Shown here piece after piece: positions 35,097-43,723 of a DNA stretch of 64,000 nucleotides (its first letter is position 1; each line of letters begins with the position of its first letter). The DNA lies in assembly GCA_018398815.1 (NCBI GenBank), contig JAFLJL010013966.1, positions 1-64,000 of the forward strand. The letters run 5' to 3'. The notes beneath the pieces are model-generated. The model was not told where the DNA came from. It made no database searches and worked only from the letters and a program-made list of their open reading frames with translations. Made by a program: the position numbers and the translations under genes. The DNA comes from Conus ventricosus. Its lineage: Eukaryota; Mollusca; Gastropoda; Neogastropoda; Conidae.

Positions 35097-35235
35097 TGTG
35101 TGTTCATTTATTGTATGTGTATTACAGTCTTAACAGGCAGACGCACTTGAACTGTCTGTTCCGGACAAAAATCCTGTGTTCCTGATTTCTGAGACATTTG
35201 TTCCTGATGAGCAAATTTTGGGGTAGGCATGTCTG

Positions 35236-35480
35236 AATTAAGAACTTAATTAAGAACTTAATTAAAAACTTAGAAGTGACTTAAGTGTGTGCATGCATGG
35301 GGTGGGGGTGGGTAGGGTGGGGTGGGGGTGTGCATGCGTGGGGTGGGGGGTGTGCATGCGTGGGGTAGGACAAAACACACAAACACCAACAAACAAACAA
35401 GAAGTGAAACTACTAGGGCCACTTCTTGCTTTGTGACTAAACAGGTTGTGCCCCGCGCGCAACCTCAATCAACTCCAAGT
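35236..35480. repeat. TTAATTAA repeats (right part) and G-rich minisatellite
   Basis: 35236-35275 continues the AACTTAATTAAG cluster. About 35290-35368 holds repeats of a GGGGTGTGCATGCGTGGGGT word (three imperfect copies), rich in G runs on the plus strand. The rest shows nothing recognisable. Confidence 0.7.
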
Positions 35481-35660
35481 GATCACATAGGGTCGTTTGG
35501 CCTAGTTTGCCGCTGAGCTTTGCAGGTGCTGCCGCGCTTTGCAGTCAAGCGATCACATAGGGTCGTTTGGCCTAGTTTGCCGCCGAGCTTTGCAGGTGCT
35601 GACGTCATTGGCGGCAAGCGATCACATAGGGTCGTTTGGCCTAGTTTGCTGTGCTCCCCT
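35481..35660. repeat. Tandem repeat, 69-70-bp unit, 2.5 copies
   Basis: GATCACATAGGGTCGTTTGG begins units at 35481, 35551 and 35620, each followed by CCTAGTTTGCCG and GAGCTTTGCAGGTGCTG in the two full units. Copies are nearly identical, implying recent expansion. Not a CRISPR: there are no short repeats with unique spacers. Confidence 0.85.
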
Positions 35661-35856
35661 TTTCTCAACCAGGCTTGCAACTGGCTTTGGCAGAGTTACA
35701 GCAATTACTGCTGTAGCCGAGCTTTTATGGCGGCTCTAATCGCCAGTAGTTAGTACATCCGTCATTGTATATTTGGAGCATTTATATGGAGATAGTGCTG
35801 GCTACACACTACTCCTCCCCATACTGGTAGATGTACTAAGGTCTGCCTAACCCTAT

Positions 35857-36475
35857 CTAGTTTGTTTGCCAGAACATTCGAAAATCGTTATCCAGTTGCA
35901 TAAGTTCAATGATAGTTTGACGCTTGCTACACAGTTCATTTATACTGATTCCTAGCTTGTGAAATTTAGGATAGTTATAAAAACACACAAAAAGTTGAAT
36001 AAGTTTTCTAGCATACGAATCAGACATGTTCACCTCCGCCTTAAGAAATGAACGCCATGTTTGATGCGTTTTTGTTCTTTTAAACATGGCTTTAGCTGTC
36101 TCAAGCCAGCGACCAACAATCAATGCATGATGGATTGTTTTTCCTTGGCCAACTTTCAACAATGCAGCGCCATTTTTTAAATAAGGAACCATCTCATCGA
36201 TAGTCAAACACGTATTAAAACAGGCTGTATCTCAGTCAACAATATTGCCTTCAACGTTTTCATTTCCTTGAACCAACAAACCTTTAAGATAGGCGCCCAT
36301 TTCCAAAGCAGTCAGTGCACTTTTTCCTTTCTAGAAAAGCAATGCTTCTTTCGGTTTAACTGGTAGAGAACATGCTTCACCTAATTCTTTTTCGACAAAT
36401 ACTCTAACATACAGTTAAAGTAAAACTTGTGGTCTTCAATAGCACAAACCTGTTCCCGGTAAACATGTTAGCCAT
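35857..36475 (-). pseudogene. Polinton-associated gene of unknown function (phage-like regulatory domain?)
   Basis: The open part (36207 down to 35857) contains GAALLKVGQGKTIHHALIVG, then KTHQTWRSFLKAEVNMSDS and YARKLIQL, and ISINELCSKRQTI. The pattern 'work unit, then self-identified helices, then SDSYARKLI' is reminiscent of phage proteins of the DUF3102 kind, and I recall similar genes in animal Polinton-like elements; this is recall, not a search. Upstream the frame continues with two in-frame stops (about 36234 and 36331) and one frame change near 36415 to a likely start ATG at 36475 (MANMFTGNR). Role unknown. Confidence 0.5.
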
Positions 36476-36875
36476 TTTAAAATAACGCAACCAAGCACAG
36501 TACACAGCACAGTAAACGCGTCCTGCTCGTCCGGCAGTCAGTGGGAGAATGATGAAACCGGTGTTGGTTAACCAAGTCATGTGAGCGCCGTAAGCCTACG
36601 CTTAATTGTAACCCCCTCGCTGATTGGCCGAGCTGTGACATCGGCCCATCGCGTGTTGACGTGGCAGCCTCGATGTAGTATTGGCAACGTGGCAGCCTAG
36701 AACATTAGCTGATGCAATATGTTGCAATGCGCAGCAAGCCAGCTCGCGAGGCGTTTTATTGATTTTTTGGTCACATGTTTGTAAACGGGATCGCTCAGCC
36801 TGCTGACTTACTGCGTCGTTATAATTGTGTTGTCTTGGTCTTGCAAAAAGGTGACAGACAACTAACTGGTAGTAC
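36476..36875. other. Spacer between two Polinton genes
   Basis: About 400 bp with higher GC and no support for a gene; the ORF2-like 171-codon minus frame starting at 37117 overlaps the ATPase antisense and is not credible. GGCAACGTGGCAGCCT occurs twice in near-identical form (about 36655-36700). Confidence 0.4.
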
Positions 36876-37189
36876 AGACTGTTTGAAGGAACGCAGACGC
36901 TATTTATTATAGATGACTGTTCAGCAGAAAGAGACATAGTTAAAAAGAGAAACACTTTGTCGAAACTAGCTTTCAGTGGAAGACATGCTGGGATAAGTGT
37001 GTGGATTTTATGCCAAAAATATAACTCAGTTTTAAAAGACTTTAGAGAACAGTTGATGAATGTTTGCGTGAAAATGATGTTATTGAAAATGATCAGGAAA
37101 AACATAGGATTAAGCAAAAACTGAAATCTGAAAAGTTTAGTAAATTAGTATTGAAAACGGATAATCCTACACAGCATGTTTGTTTGTAG
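36876..37189 (+). pseudogene. Packaging ATPase (HerA/A32 type) fragment, C-terminal half
   Basis: These ATPases pump DNA into Polinton/adintovirus particles. Visible: a Walker B strand LFIIDDCSAE (about 36899-36928), KKRNTLSKLAFSGRHAGISV (arginine-finger-type region) and QKYNSVLKDFREQ. Next there is an apparent internal loss of about 15 codons near 37053, then a different frame with ECLRENDVIE and SKLVLKTDNPTQHV ending at TAG 37187-37189. The Walker A half is absent upstream; an in-frame stop lies just before 36876 and the preceding 300 bp has no similar coding. Truncated and dead. Confidence 0.72.
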
Positions 37190-37225
37190 GGTCGTTATTT
37201 TTTGGTTATTGAAGTCTTACTTGTC

Positions 37226-37312
37226 AGAGAACAGGGAAAGGGGCATTCTGGAGTCGCCCGGTCGAAACTGGTTGAGACCGGGGGAGCTAGAATGCCCCTT
37301 TCCCTGTTCTCT
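37226..37312. repeat. Long perfect inverted repeat (24-bp arms) with nested inner palindrome
   Basis: Arms at 37226-37249 (AGAGAACAGGGAAAGGGGCA, then TTCT) and 37289-37312 are exactly complementary. Inside, CCCGGTC (37257-37263) pairs with GACCGGG (37276-37282). The single strand would fold into a long cruciform-like hairpin. It sits between the ATPase stop and the unknown two-exon gene. Confidence 0.9.
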
Positions 37313-37329
37313 CAAGCACAAAGGAACCT

Positions 37330-37602
37330 TTTCATGACACAGGGAGTCGTTTGCAGTTGTGTGGGCACGTCTTTTTCGAGGTGATAATGCCTGTTTTTGC
37401 ATTCCTGCTGCCCTTGATGAAACATAGTTTTTGTTTGTGTACTGATGTCTACACAGGGAATGGATGTGGTTTCCTGCCTCACTTTATCTCTAAATCTGTC
37501 GCTGGTGGCATTTATTTTAATGCATCCCTTTTCAGTCAGGGTAACTTTATGAGTTACATCATCAAAACCGGTCTTGCAGATAACACATATGTCTTCAGCT
37601 TC
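37330..37602 (-). CDS. Second exon of an unknown Cys-rich gene (one frameshift)
   Basis: On the minus strand TGTGTTGCAG ends at 37603, a good splice acceptor. The exon opens EAEDICVICKTGFDDVTHKV followed by TLTEKGCIKINATS. After one frame change near 37480 it continues with SLCRHQYTNKNYV and a Lys/Arg-rich stretch. The paired CxxC and the later Cys/His look like a zinc-binding N-terminal domain I have met in uncharacterised invertebrate, often transposon-associated, proteins. It joins exon 1 in phase 0. The downstream part is lost near the inverted repeat. Confidence 0.5.
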
Positions 37603-37612
37603 CTGCAACACA

Positions 37613-38016
37613 TGTGCATATGTTTTTTTTAATTATATGCATAGTGAAGCCAACCGTACACTTGTGCTGACACTAATTAACAGAAGGAAATGTATTGGAG
37701 GATCTTTTTTCGTCTTTTATGTATCACTTGTCAACATATATATAGGTGAAATACACCTATGACATAAAAAAAAGATATCCAATTCACAAAAACACCAATT
37801 TCAAACTTAAAATTTGGCGAAGAACAAAAAAAAAAAAGAAGAGTTTTGACCAAATTGAGAGACCATAAACACATACAACGATACACTCAGCGCGACCTAC
37901 TTGCTAACGTCATGACCTCGTGTTGACCTATCTCTTGTCGTACAGCAAACTTACGGGATACGATCGCCAGATTAAATTGCGTGTTAGAAAAAACACAGTG
38001 AGAGACAGAGTAAATT
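37613..38016 (-). other. Probable intron of the unknown Cys-rich gene
   Basis: AT-rich non-coding interval bounded by the donor GTAAGTG and the acceptor TGTGTTGCAG, with a short A run (about 37829-37841). No element recognised. Confidence 0.4.
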
Positions 38017-38023
38017 CACTTAC

Positions 38024-38137
38024 CTTTATTTCATCGCTTGATTCAGATACATGAATTATTTCCTGCGAACCGCCGGGATCATTCGCCATGGCTCCAAAAC
38101 GAACACGTGGCTGCCGCGGTGTGTGAGATTCCGCCAA
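38024..38137 (-). CDS. First exon of the unknown Cys-rich gene
   Basis: Start ATG at 38137 (MAESHTPRQPRVRFGAMAND) or the internal ATG at 38089 (MANDPGGSQEIIHV). It ends ...SDEIK directly before GTAAGTG, a strong splice donor (minus strand, 38023-38017). The acceptor at 37603 keeps phase 0, predicting an intron of about 420 bp. Short, acidic, no domain. The pairing of donor, acceptor and phase is the evidence; no function is known. Confidence 0.5.
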
Positions 38138-38583
38138 AAGAAAATAGTGCGGCAGAAGTCTGTTCCTTTTTAGGTCTTTCAGTGTCCTGTGTGCCTTTGC
38201 TAGTGCATCGTTTTCTACTGAATTTTATTTTAAATGTACTTAATATTTATTTTTTTCTCTTAAACCCGACGTTACATTCCTCTACATTTTTGTTGTGTGA
38301 TTGCTTATGAATTAATCTACAGATCTGTCACATAAGAAATTTTAATTGATTTAATTCAAGGTTAAAAAAGAATCTGATCAGACTGAAGTGTGAGCAATGT
38401 ACGTCATAATCAAAATGATGCAAAGTCACATTACGTATTTAAAAAAAAAAAAAAAAAGCACGTAGGCCTTGGTATGTTGCACATTCTAGGAAACGTCATA
38501 CTGACAGAGGATCAAGTATTTCTAATGTTTTACCAATACACACACACACGCGCCGGCCCGTGCGCGTGTACTATATAGCATAG

Positions 38584-38585
<2 letters not shown>

Positions 38586-38660
<75 letters not shown>
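38586..38660. repeat. (AT)n then (AG)n microsatellite
   Basis: About 45 bp of AT dinucleotides runs directly into about 30 bp of GA dinucleotides. A 20-base A run lies upstream at about 38440-38457, and a short CA run at about 38538-38548. Confidence 0.95.
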
Positions 38661-38661
<1 letters not shown>

Positions 38662-38767
38662 AGTATATTTAAAATGCCTAAAACAATTTTTTAAGTGCTC
38701 AGCCCCTTGGGGACCAACATTAGTTAAAACAAGTTAAAAGAGGAATCTTAAAACTATCTACAAATTT

Positions 38768-38794
38768 GTTTCAAGCGTGTTGTACTGTCATCAG
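38768..38794 (-). ncRNA. Degenerate hammerhead-like core in Penelope-like 3' region
   Basis: On the minus strand CTGATGA (38794-38788) is followed 15 bases later by GAAAC (38772-38768), the spacing and words of a hammerhead ribozyme core. Known Penelope-like elements carry hammerheads. Stem II does not pair well here, so it is at best a decayed motif. Confidence 0.25.
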
Positions 38795-38896
38795 GATGGT
38801 TTTTGGTTTGCCACCGCCGATGTTATATAGCGTGTGGGCACCCGTTTGCGGTTGTTTGCACGTGCGGGTTGGCTGCACGTGTTTTTTGGGGGGCTT

Positions 38897-39649
38897 TCAG
38901 GTTTTTGTTTTGGGTGTGTTCACTAACGATTTCCATTTATGCCTGCAGTTGTTTACTATTTCTGTTTTGGTGTTTAAAGTTGCTAAGTGTGGTTTGCATA
39001 GTATTAACCATTTTTCAGTTAAACATAGGTTGCATCTTTTTGAAACATTGCTGTATGGTGATGCTCTTTTTATGATTTTCCAGGATATATTGTAGCTTGT
39101 TTTTGCGTCTTTAAGTTTCCAGATATATTTGCTCAGTTCTGTTTGGTTTTTATATTTTTCTTTATTAAATGACTGTTTGTGGTTTGCATATCTGGTTTTG
39201 AAGTGGTTTTCAGTGATCCCTATGTATGTTTCTTTTTCATTTTCTGATGTCACAGTAGCCTGGTATACAATGTTGTTGTGAAGACATTTATTGTTTAGTG
39301 GGCACTGCTCCTTTCTGGTGCAATTGCAAGATTTCCTTTCTTCACCCTTCTTTGCTGTGTTGATTTTCATTTTGTTGGATGCGTCAATTAGGTTTTTGAG
39401 GTTGGGCATACATGAGTACGATAGTTTGACAGTGTTTTTGTTAAATATTTTGGACAGTTTGTGTTCTTTTGGAAATGAAGTTGTTAGGATTTTGAAGAAT
39501 TCTTTCCCCATGTTTGTTTTGAGTTTCCCGTCGTATGGGGGGTTATACCATATGATTTTTCTTTTCCTATTTTTCTTGCTTTTATTTGTGTTGTTGTCTG
39601 GGTTGTATTGTAATTGTATCCACTTGTTTGTAGTGCCTCCTGGTATTCT
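38897..39649 (-). pseudogene. Penelope-like linker and GIY-YIG endonuclease fragment
   Basis: After the LINE the frame resumes with RKIIWYNPPYDGKLKTNMGK and FNKNTVKLSYSCMPNLKNLI. A CCHH-type cluster (CNCTRKEQCPLNNKCLHN) comes next, then the endonuclease: VYQATVT...ETYIGITENHFKTRY (the GIY-like YIG core with the conserved Arg/Tyr helix) and ELSKYIWKLKD. The stretch is open in one frame to KTKT near 38897. The nuclease nicks target DNA for priming. The frame fuses by chance with the inverted LINE RNase H segment upstream, giving a 454-codon chimera. Confidence 0.85.
39639..39649. repeat. Target-site duplication (left) of LINE inserted in Penelope-like element
   Basis: CCTGGTATTCT, identical to 40675-40685. 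Confidence 0.9.
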
Positions 39650-40550
39650 CACATAATCGTTAATTTTGGGTTTCACATCTGAGCAGGGGATATAAGAGTT
39701 GGACAGTTTCTCTCTTGTGGCGTTCTTGGCTAAACGATCAACCATTTCGTTCCCGCCGATGCCAACATGGCCAGGAACCCAAGCAAGAGTAATGTTGTAA
39801 CTGTCCGCCTTCAACTTGCTAAAAAGTTCAAAAAAAAGTAAAAGTTCTGGATGCTGAAGGTTGCGGCCAGCTATGGCCTCCAAAGCTGACAGCGAATCCG
39901 ACATAACCAGAAAGTCCCTCCTCGAAGAATGGGAGATTATCTTCAAAGCCAGTACTAGAGCAGTAAGTTCAGCAGAATAGACAGAAGCATCTGAATGTGT
40001 ATGTTCCAACAATATCTGAGAAGGAGCCCCAGGGCAGTAGGCTGCACAGGCCACTCCATCCTCAGACTTGGAACCGTCAGTGAAAACTTTTTGATAGGAT
40101 GGGAATTTGGAACAGAGCTCGGCATACAAAGCCTTGTACGCGATAACAAACTCTTTCAGATCCGTCCAAACCTTAAAGACTTCCTCCCATCTACGTCGGG
40201 TGGTCGTAAAGAGGAAACGGTTCTGTGCCGGCTGCACACCGGCCATTCGTATTTTACCCATTCTTACCTTTTATTTAAAGAGTGAAGAAGCTCCGTGGTG
40301 CATTCCATGTCATGCACCACTCACAATGAAACATGTTCTTTTAGAGTGTTGGGACTTGCACGATGTGAGACACAAACATTTTACAGCGGAGTCCATGAAG
40401 ATCCTGTTCAGGGATGTCCCGCCTGACGTGATCCTTGGGTTTTTGAGAGAAATTAACATTTTTCATCTGATTTGAGATTTTACGGAAGAAGGATTTTTAA
40501 CAAAGTTTCTGGTTCGTTTGTAGACGATGTCATTTAACGAGATGTGTGAA

Positions 40551-40587
<37 letters not shown>

Positions 40588-40674
40588 GACTGGTGAGTTG
40601 ATTTTAACGTGGTGACAGCCCTGATGTGGCCCTCTGTGGTCGGCTGGGCTATAAGCAACATTATCTTATCTTAT
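39650..40674 (+). mobile_element. LINE fragment with inverted 5' half (twin-priming product)
   Basis: 40142-40674 is the LINE 3' end on the plus strand with T run and TTATC tail. 39650-40141 is the adjoining upstream LINE segment (RNase H region) in reverse orientation. In copy D coordinates the inverted piece is about 42754-43245 and the direct piece starts about 43283, so some 37 bp is missing at the inversion point. An identical 11-bp duplication flanks the whole. Both pieces are nearly error-free. Confidence 0.95.
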
Positions 40675-40685
40675 CCTGGTATTCT
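40675..40685. repeat. Target-site duplication (right) of LINE inserted in Penelope-like element
   Basis: CCTGGTATTCT directly after the tail CTTATCTTAT; restores the Penelope reading when the LINE is removed. Confidence 0.9.
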
Positions 40686-40977
40686 ACTGCTGCATTGTTG
40701 AACACTCTCTCACTGCATGACAGGTTTGATAGTCTCTTGTTTATGCCATGGGTATGGTCTTTAATATAGATGGTGGATGGTTACTTTTGGTGTGTATATA
40801 AAGAGGTGTATCGTTGGGTTTCTTGTATGGTTTATATATGTGATTGTTGAGATCCAGTGTTATGTCTAAGTAGTTCACTACCTTTTTGTTTGCTTCAATG
40901 GTAATCTTTAAGTTTTGGTTTTGGAAGATTTTGCATAGTTCTTTCTTCTTGTTTTCGATGGTTCTTTCTTCCAAAGT
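40686..40977 (-). pseudogene. Penelope-like reverse transcriptase, C-terminal (thumb) fragment
   Basis: Reads [18 protein letters not shown], then [24 protein letters not shown] and [12 protein letters not shown]. These are signature features of Penelope RT C-termini: the LDI/LDV box, the KPND box and the SNHPPS box. Continuation downstream (toward lower coordinates) carries RLSNLSCSERVFNNAAVEYQ up to the target-site duplication at 40685. The upstream catalytic part is missing because of a LINE insertion. Confidence 0.82.
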
Positions 40978-41343
40978 AAGTTTGAAAACAACCCTAAATG
41001 TATTCCGCCGTTTGGTCTTCGTATGCAGCCTCACGTGCGGAATGCAGGTCTAAACCTGGGAGTAGTTTCCGATTTTTCCAAGTTTCCGGATCAACCTCCG
41101 TGGACCTTTTTCACACCAGAGATTCGTTTCGATCTTGCAGCTTTTCGCAACGAGTCTACCAGCTCTCTGGCGTACAAGGCATTGTAGGCTGACCTCTGTT
41201 CGAAATTCCCATCCTATCAAAAAGTTTTCACTGACGGTTCCAAGTCTGAGGATGGAGTGGCCTGTGCAGCCTACTGCCCTGGGGCTCCTTCTCAGATACT
41301 GTTGGAACATATCCATTCCGATGCTTCTGTCTATTCTGCTGAA
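40978..41343 (+). mobile_element. LINE fragment (linker to RNase H), interrupted by copy D
   Basis: Starts abruptly at CCAAAGTAAGTTTGAAAAC inside the Penelope-like element and reads to the RNase H Glu box (TATTCTGCTGAAC). The next base pair belongs to the RT region of copy D. The piece beginning at 43820 may be its continuation after copy D, with about 35 bp missing. Confidence 0.8.
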
Positions 41344-43611
41344 CTACGTGTGGACTACAGGTTGCTTTCCACCCTCTTGGCGGAAAGCCCTCATTATTCC
41401 CATCCCCAAACCTGGAAAAGATCTTTCTAATCCATCTAACTACCGTCCCATAGCTTTGACCAGCTGTGTCTGTAAATTGATGGAAAAAATGGTCAATGCT
41501 AGGCTCATGTGGAAACTCGAAACCGATGGCCTTTTGGCGAAAGAACAGTGTGGTTTCCGCAAACATCGTAGTACAGTTGACCATTTGATTCGTCTGGAAT
41601 CGACACTTAGGAACGCTTTTTTAAACAGACAGCATGCAGTGGCAATTTTCTTTGACTTGGAGAAGGCCTACGATACCACCTGGAAGTCGGGGATACTTCA
41701 TGATCTCCACGATCTGGGTTTTCGAGGTCATCTTCCTCATTTTATTCAAAATTTTTTGGCAGAACGACAGTTTCAGGTCCGGGTTGGCACCACTCTCTCT
41801 GATGTCCACGAGCAGGAGTTGGGTGTTCCACAGGGGAGCATCCTGTCTCCTGCCCTCTTTAGTATTAAAATCAACAACATTGTTAAATCAGTTCAGCAGG
41901 GTTCAGACTGCTCATTGTTTGTGGATGATTTTGCTGTCTACGCAACTGGAAGCCTGTACCCGAGTGTCCAGCGCAGGCTCCAGCTTTGCGTAGATAAAAT
42001 CCATCGGTGGGCGGATGAAAACGGTTTCACCTTTTCTGCTACAAAAACCCAGTGTATTCACTTCCATAATTTCCGTCAGTTTTTTCCAGATCCGGAACTT
42101 CAAGTAGGGAAATCTCCCATTCCAGCTGTTAAAGAGGCCAAATTTCTGGGAGTCATTTTTGACCAAAACTTAACTTTCTCAGCCATATTAAAAACCTCAA
42201 AACTGCTTGCCAAAAGGCACTGAATATTCTGCGGGTCGTAGCACACACCGACTGGGCGCTGATAAGAAAACTTTGTTGCACCTCTACAGAGCCCTGGTCC
42301 GTTCTAAACTGGACTACGGTTGTGCTGTGTACGGCTCGCAAGATCATCTTACCTCAAACTCTTGGACCCTATCCACCATCAAGGCTTCGTCTCTGTCTTG
42401 GAGCGTTCCGCACCACCCCTGTGTACAGCCTGTACGCAGAGGCAGGTGAACCTTCACTGTCCAATCGCAGGCTGAAACTGTCTTTGAATTATTACATCCG
42501 ACTGTTCTCCGAACCGCAGAATCCTGCCTATGACTGTGTTTTTGACCCTCCGTTCCAAAGTAAGTTTGGAAATAACCCGAAATGTATTCCGCCGTTTGGG
42601 CTTCGTATGCAGCCTCACGTGCGGAATGCAGGTATAGACCTGGGAGTAGTTTCCGATTTTTCCAAGTTTCCGGATCAACCTCCATGGACCTTTTTCACAC
42701 CAGAGATTCGTTTCGATCTCGCAGCTTTCCGTAAGGAGTCTACCAGCTCTCTGGCGTACAAGGCTTTGTATGCCGAGCTCTGTTCCAAATTCCCATCCTA
42801 TCAAAAAGTTTTCACTGACGGTTCCAAGTCTGAGGATGGAGTGGCCTGTGCAGTCTACTGCCCTGGGGCTCCTTCTCAGATATTGTTGGAACATATACAT
42901 TCAGATGCTTCTGTCTATTCTGCTGAACTTACTGCTCTAGTACTGGCTTTGAAGATAATCTCCCATTCTTCGAGGAGGGACTTTCTGGTTCTGTCGGATT
43001 CGCTGTCAGCTTTGGAGGCCATAGCTGGCCGCAACCTTCAGCATCCAGAACTTTTACTTTTTTTTGAACTTTTTAGCAAGTTGAAAGCGGACGGTTACAA
43101 CATTACTCTTGCTTGGGTTCCTGGCCATGTTGGCATCGGCGGGAACGAAATGGTTGATCGTTTAGCCAAGAACGCCACAAGAGAGAAACTGTCCAACACT
43201 TATATCCCCTGCTCAGATGTGAAACCCAAAATTAACGATTATGTGAGAGACCTCTGGCAGGAGGATTGGAACACACAGACGAATAACAAACTCTTTCAGA
43301 TCCGTCCAAACCTTAAAGACTTCCTCCCATCTACGTCGGGTGGTCGTAAAGAGGAAACGGTTCTGTGCCGGCTGCACACCGGCCATTCGTATTTTACCCA
43401 TTCTTACCTTTTAAAGAGTGAAGAAGCTCCGTGGTGCATTCCATGTCATGCACCACTCACAATGAAACATGTTCTTTTAGAGTGTTGGGACTTGCACGAT
43501 GTGAGACACAAACATTTTACAGCGGAGTCCATGAAGATCCTGTTCAGGGATGTCCCGCCTGACGTGATCCTTGGGTTTTTGAGAGAAATTAACATTTTTC
43601 ATCTGATTTGA
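41344..43611 (+). pseudogene. LINE ORF2, RT + RNase H + C-terminal zinc knuckle (copy D)
   Basis: RT motifs in order: RPIALTSCVCKLMEKMVNAR, FFDLEKAYDT (motif A), GVPQGSILSPALFS (B), LFVDDFAVY (C, catalytic Asp pair) and EAKFLGVIFD. RNase H: FTDGSKSEDGVACA (Asp), SAELTAL (Glu), LSDSLSAL (Asp) and WVPGHVGIGGNEMVDRLAK (His, Asp). The C-terminus carries CIPCHAPLTMKHVLLEC (C-x2-C...H-x4-C). The first frame runs to 42223, the second from about 42322 to TGA 43611. Three one-base deletions (about 42168, 42254, 42345) sum to three, so the frame is regained; only some 60 codons between are scrambled. The N-terminal endonuclease is absent through truncation. Confidence 0.93.
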
Positions 43612-43691
43612 GATTTTACGGAAGAAGGATTTTTAACGAAGTTTCTGGTTCGTTTGTAGACGATGTCATTTAACGAGATGTGTGAAAGTTG

Positions 43692-43723
<32 letters not shown>

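Larger units (their letters stand above)
34415..35235 (+). mobile_element. Short hAT-like DNA element with 14-bp terminal inverted repeats (~820 bp)
   Basis: Left end CAGAGTTGCCTACC; right end reads, on the other strand, CAGACATGCCTACC (12 of 14 matching). CAG-type termini and an internal BED-like zinc finger exon point to the hAT group. The catalytic transposase region is absent, so it is a non-autonomous deletion derivative. A LINE/SINE-type 3' end with AATTG tail lies inside it. Confidence 0.6.
18901..37189 (+). mobile_element. Decayed Polinton/Maverick (adintovirus-like) element, interrupted by LINE F and an hAT-like element
   Basis: Polintons are large self-synthesising DNA transposons related to adintoviruses. 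Signs here: protein-primed family B DNA polymerase in two halves (about 22800-24619 and 30744-31411) separated by LINE F; a retrovirus-type integrase (31408-32358, minus); several short genes with membrane segments in overlapping, compact arrangement; and a fragment of the HerA/A32-type packaging ATPase (36876-37189). No terminal inverted repeats, capsid genes or protease were identified. The left limit is only the end of LINE copy C, and 18901-22800 is assigned by position, not by content. All genes carry frame breaks. Confidence 0.8.
38661..40977 (-). mobile_element. Penelope-like retroelement, 3' half, carrying a LINE insertion
   Basis: Penelope-like elements encode a telomerase-related reverse transcriptase and a GIY-YIG endonuclease. 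On the minus strand the RT thumb region (40686-40977) and the linker-plus-endonuclease (38897-39638) belong together but are separated by a LINE (39650-40674) flanked by an 11-bp duplication. The RT palm is not in the window: at 40977 another LINE begins. The 3' boundary is uncertain; the AT/GA microsatellite at 38660 is a possible end. Confidence 0.85.

Noticed and set aside
35481..35660. CRISPR-like repeat pattern
   Set aside because: Units are contiguous 69-70-bp tandem copies in animal DNA, not short repeats with unique spacers, and no cas genes exist.
36602..37117. Minus-strand open frame of 171 codons
   Set aside because: It covers the ATPase region antisense; the plus strand shows a real Walker B motif and C-terminus, while this frame has no recognisable feature.
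39291..39656. Hydrophobic plus-strand frame of 121 codons
   Set aside because: Antisense of the Penelope linker and endonuclease.
38897..40261. A single 454-codon minus-strand protein
   Set aside because: It is a chance fusion: antisense of the LINE C-terminus, inverted LINE RNase H, and the Penelope endonuclease. The LINE borders are marked by the 11-bp duplication.
42454..42900. Minus-strand open frame of 148 codons within LINE copy D
   Set aside because: Antisense of the RNase H coding strand; the same antisense frame recurs at every LINE copy and has no motif of its own.
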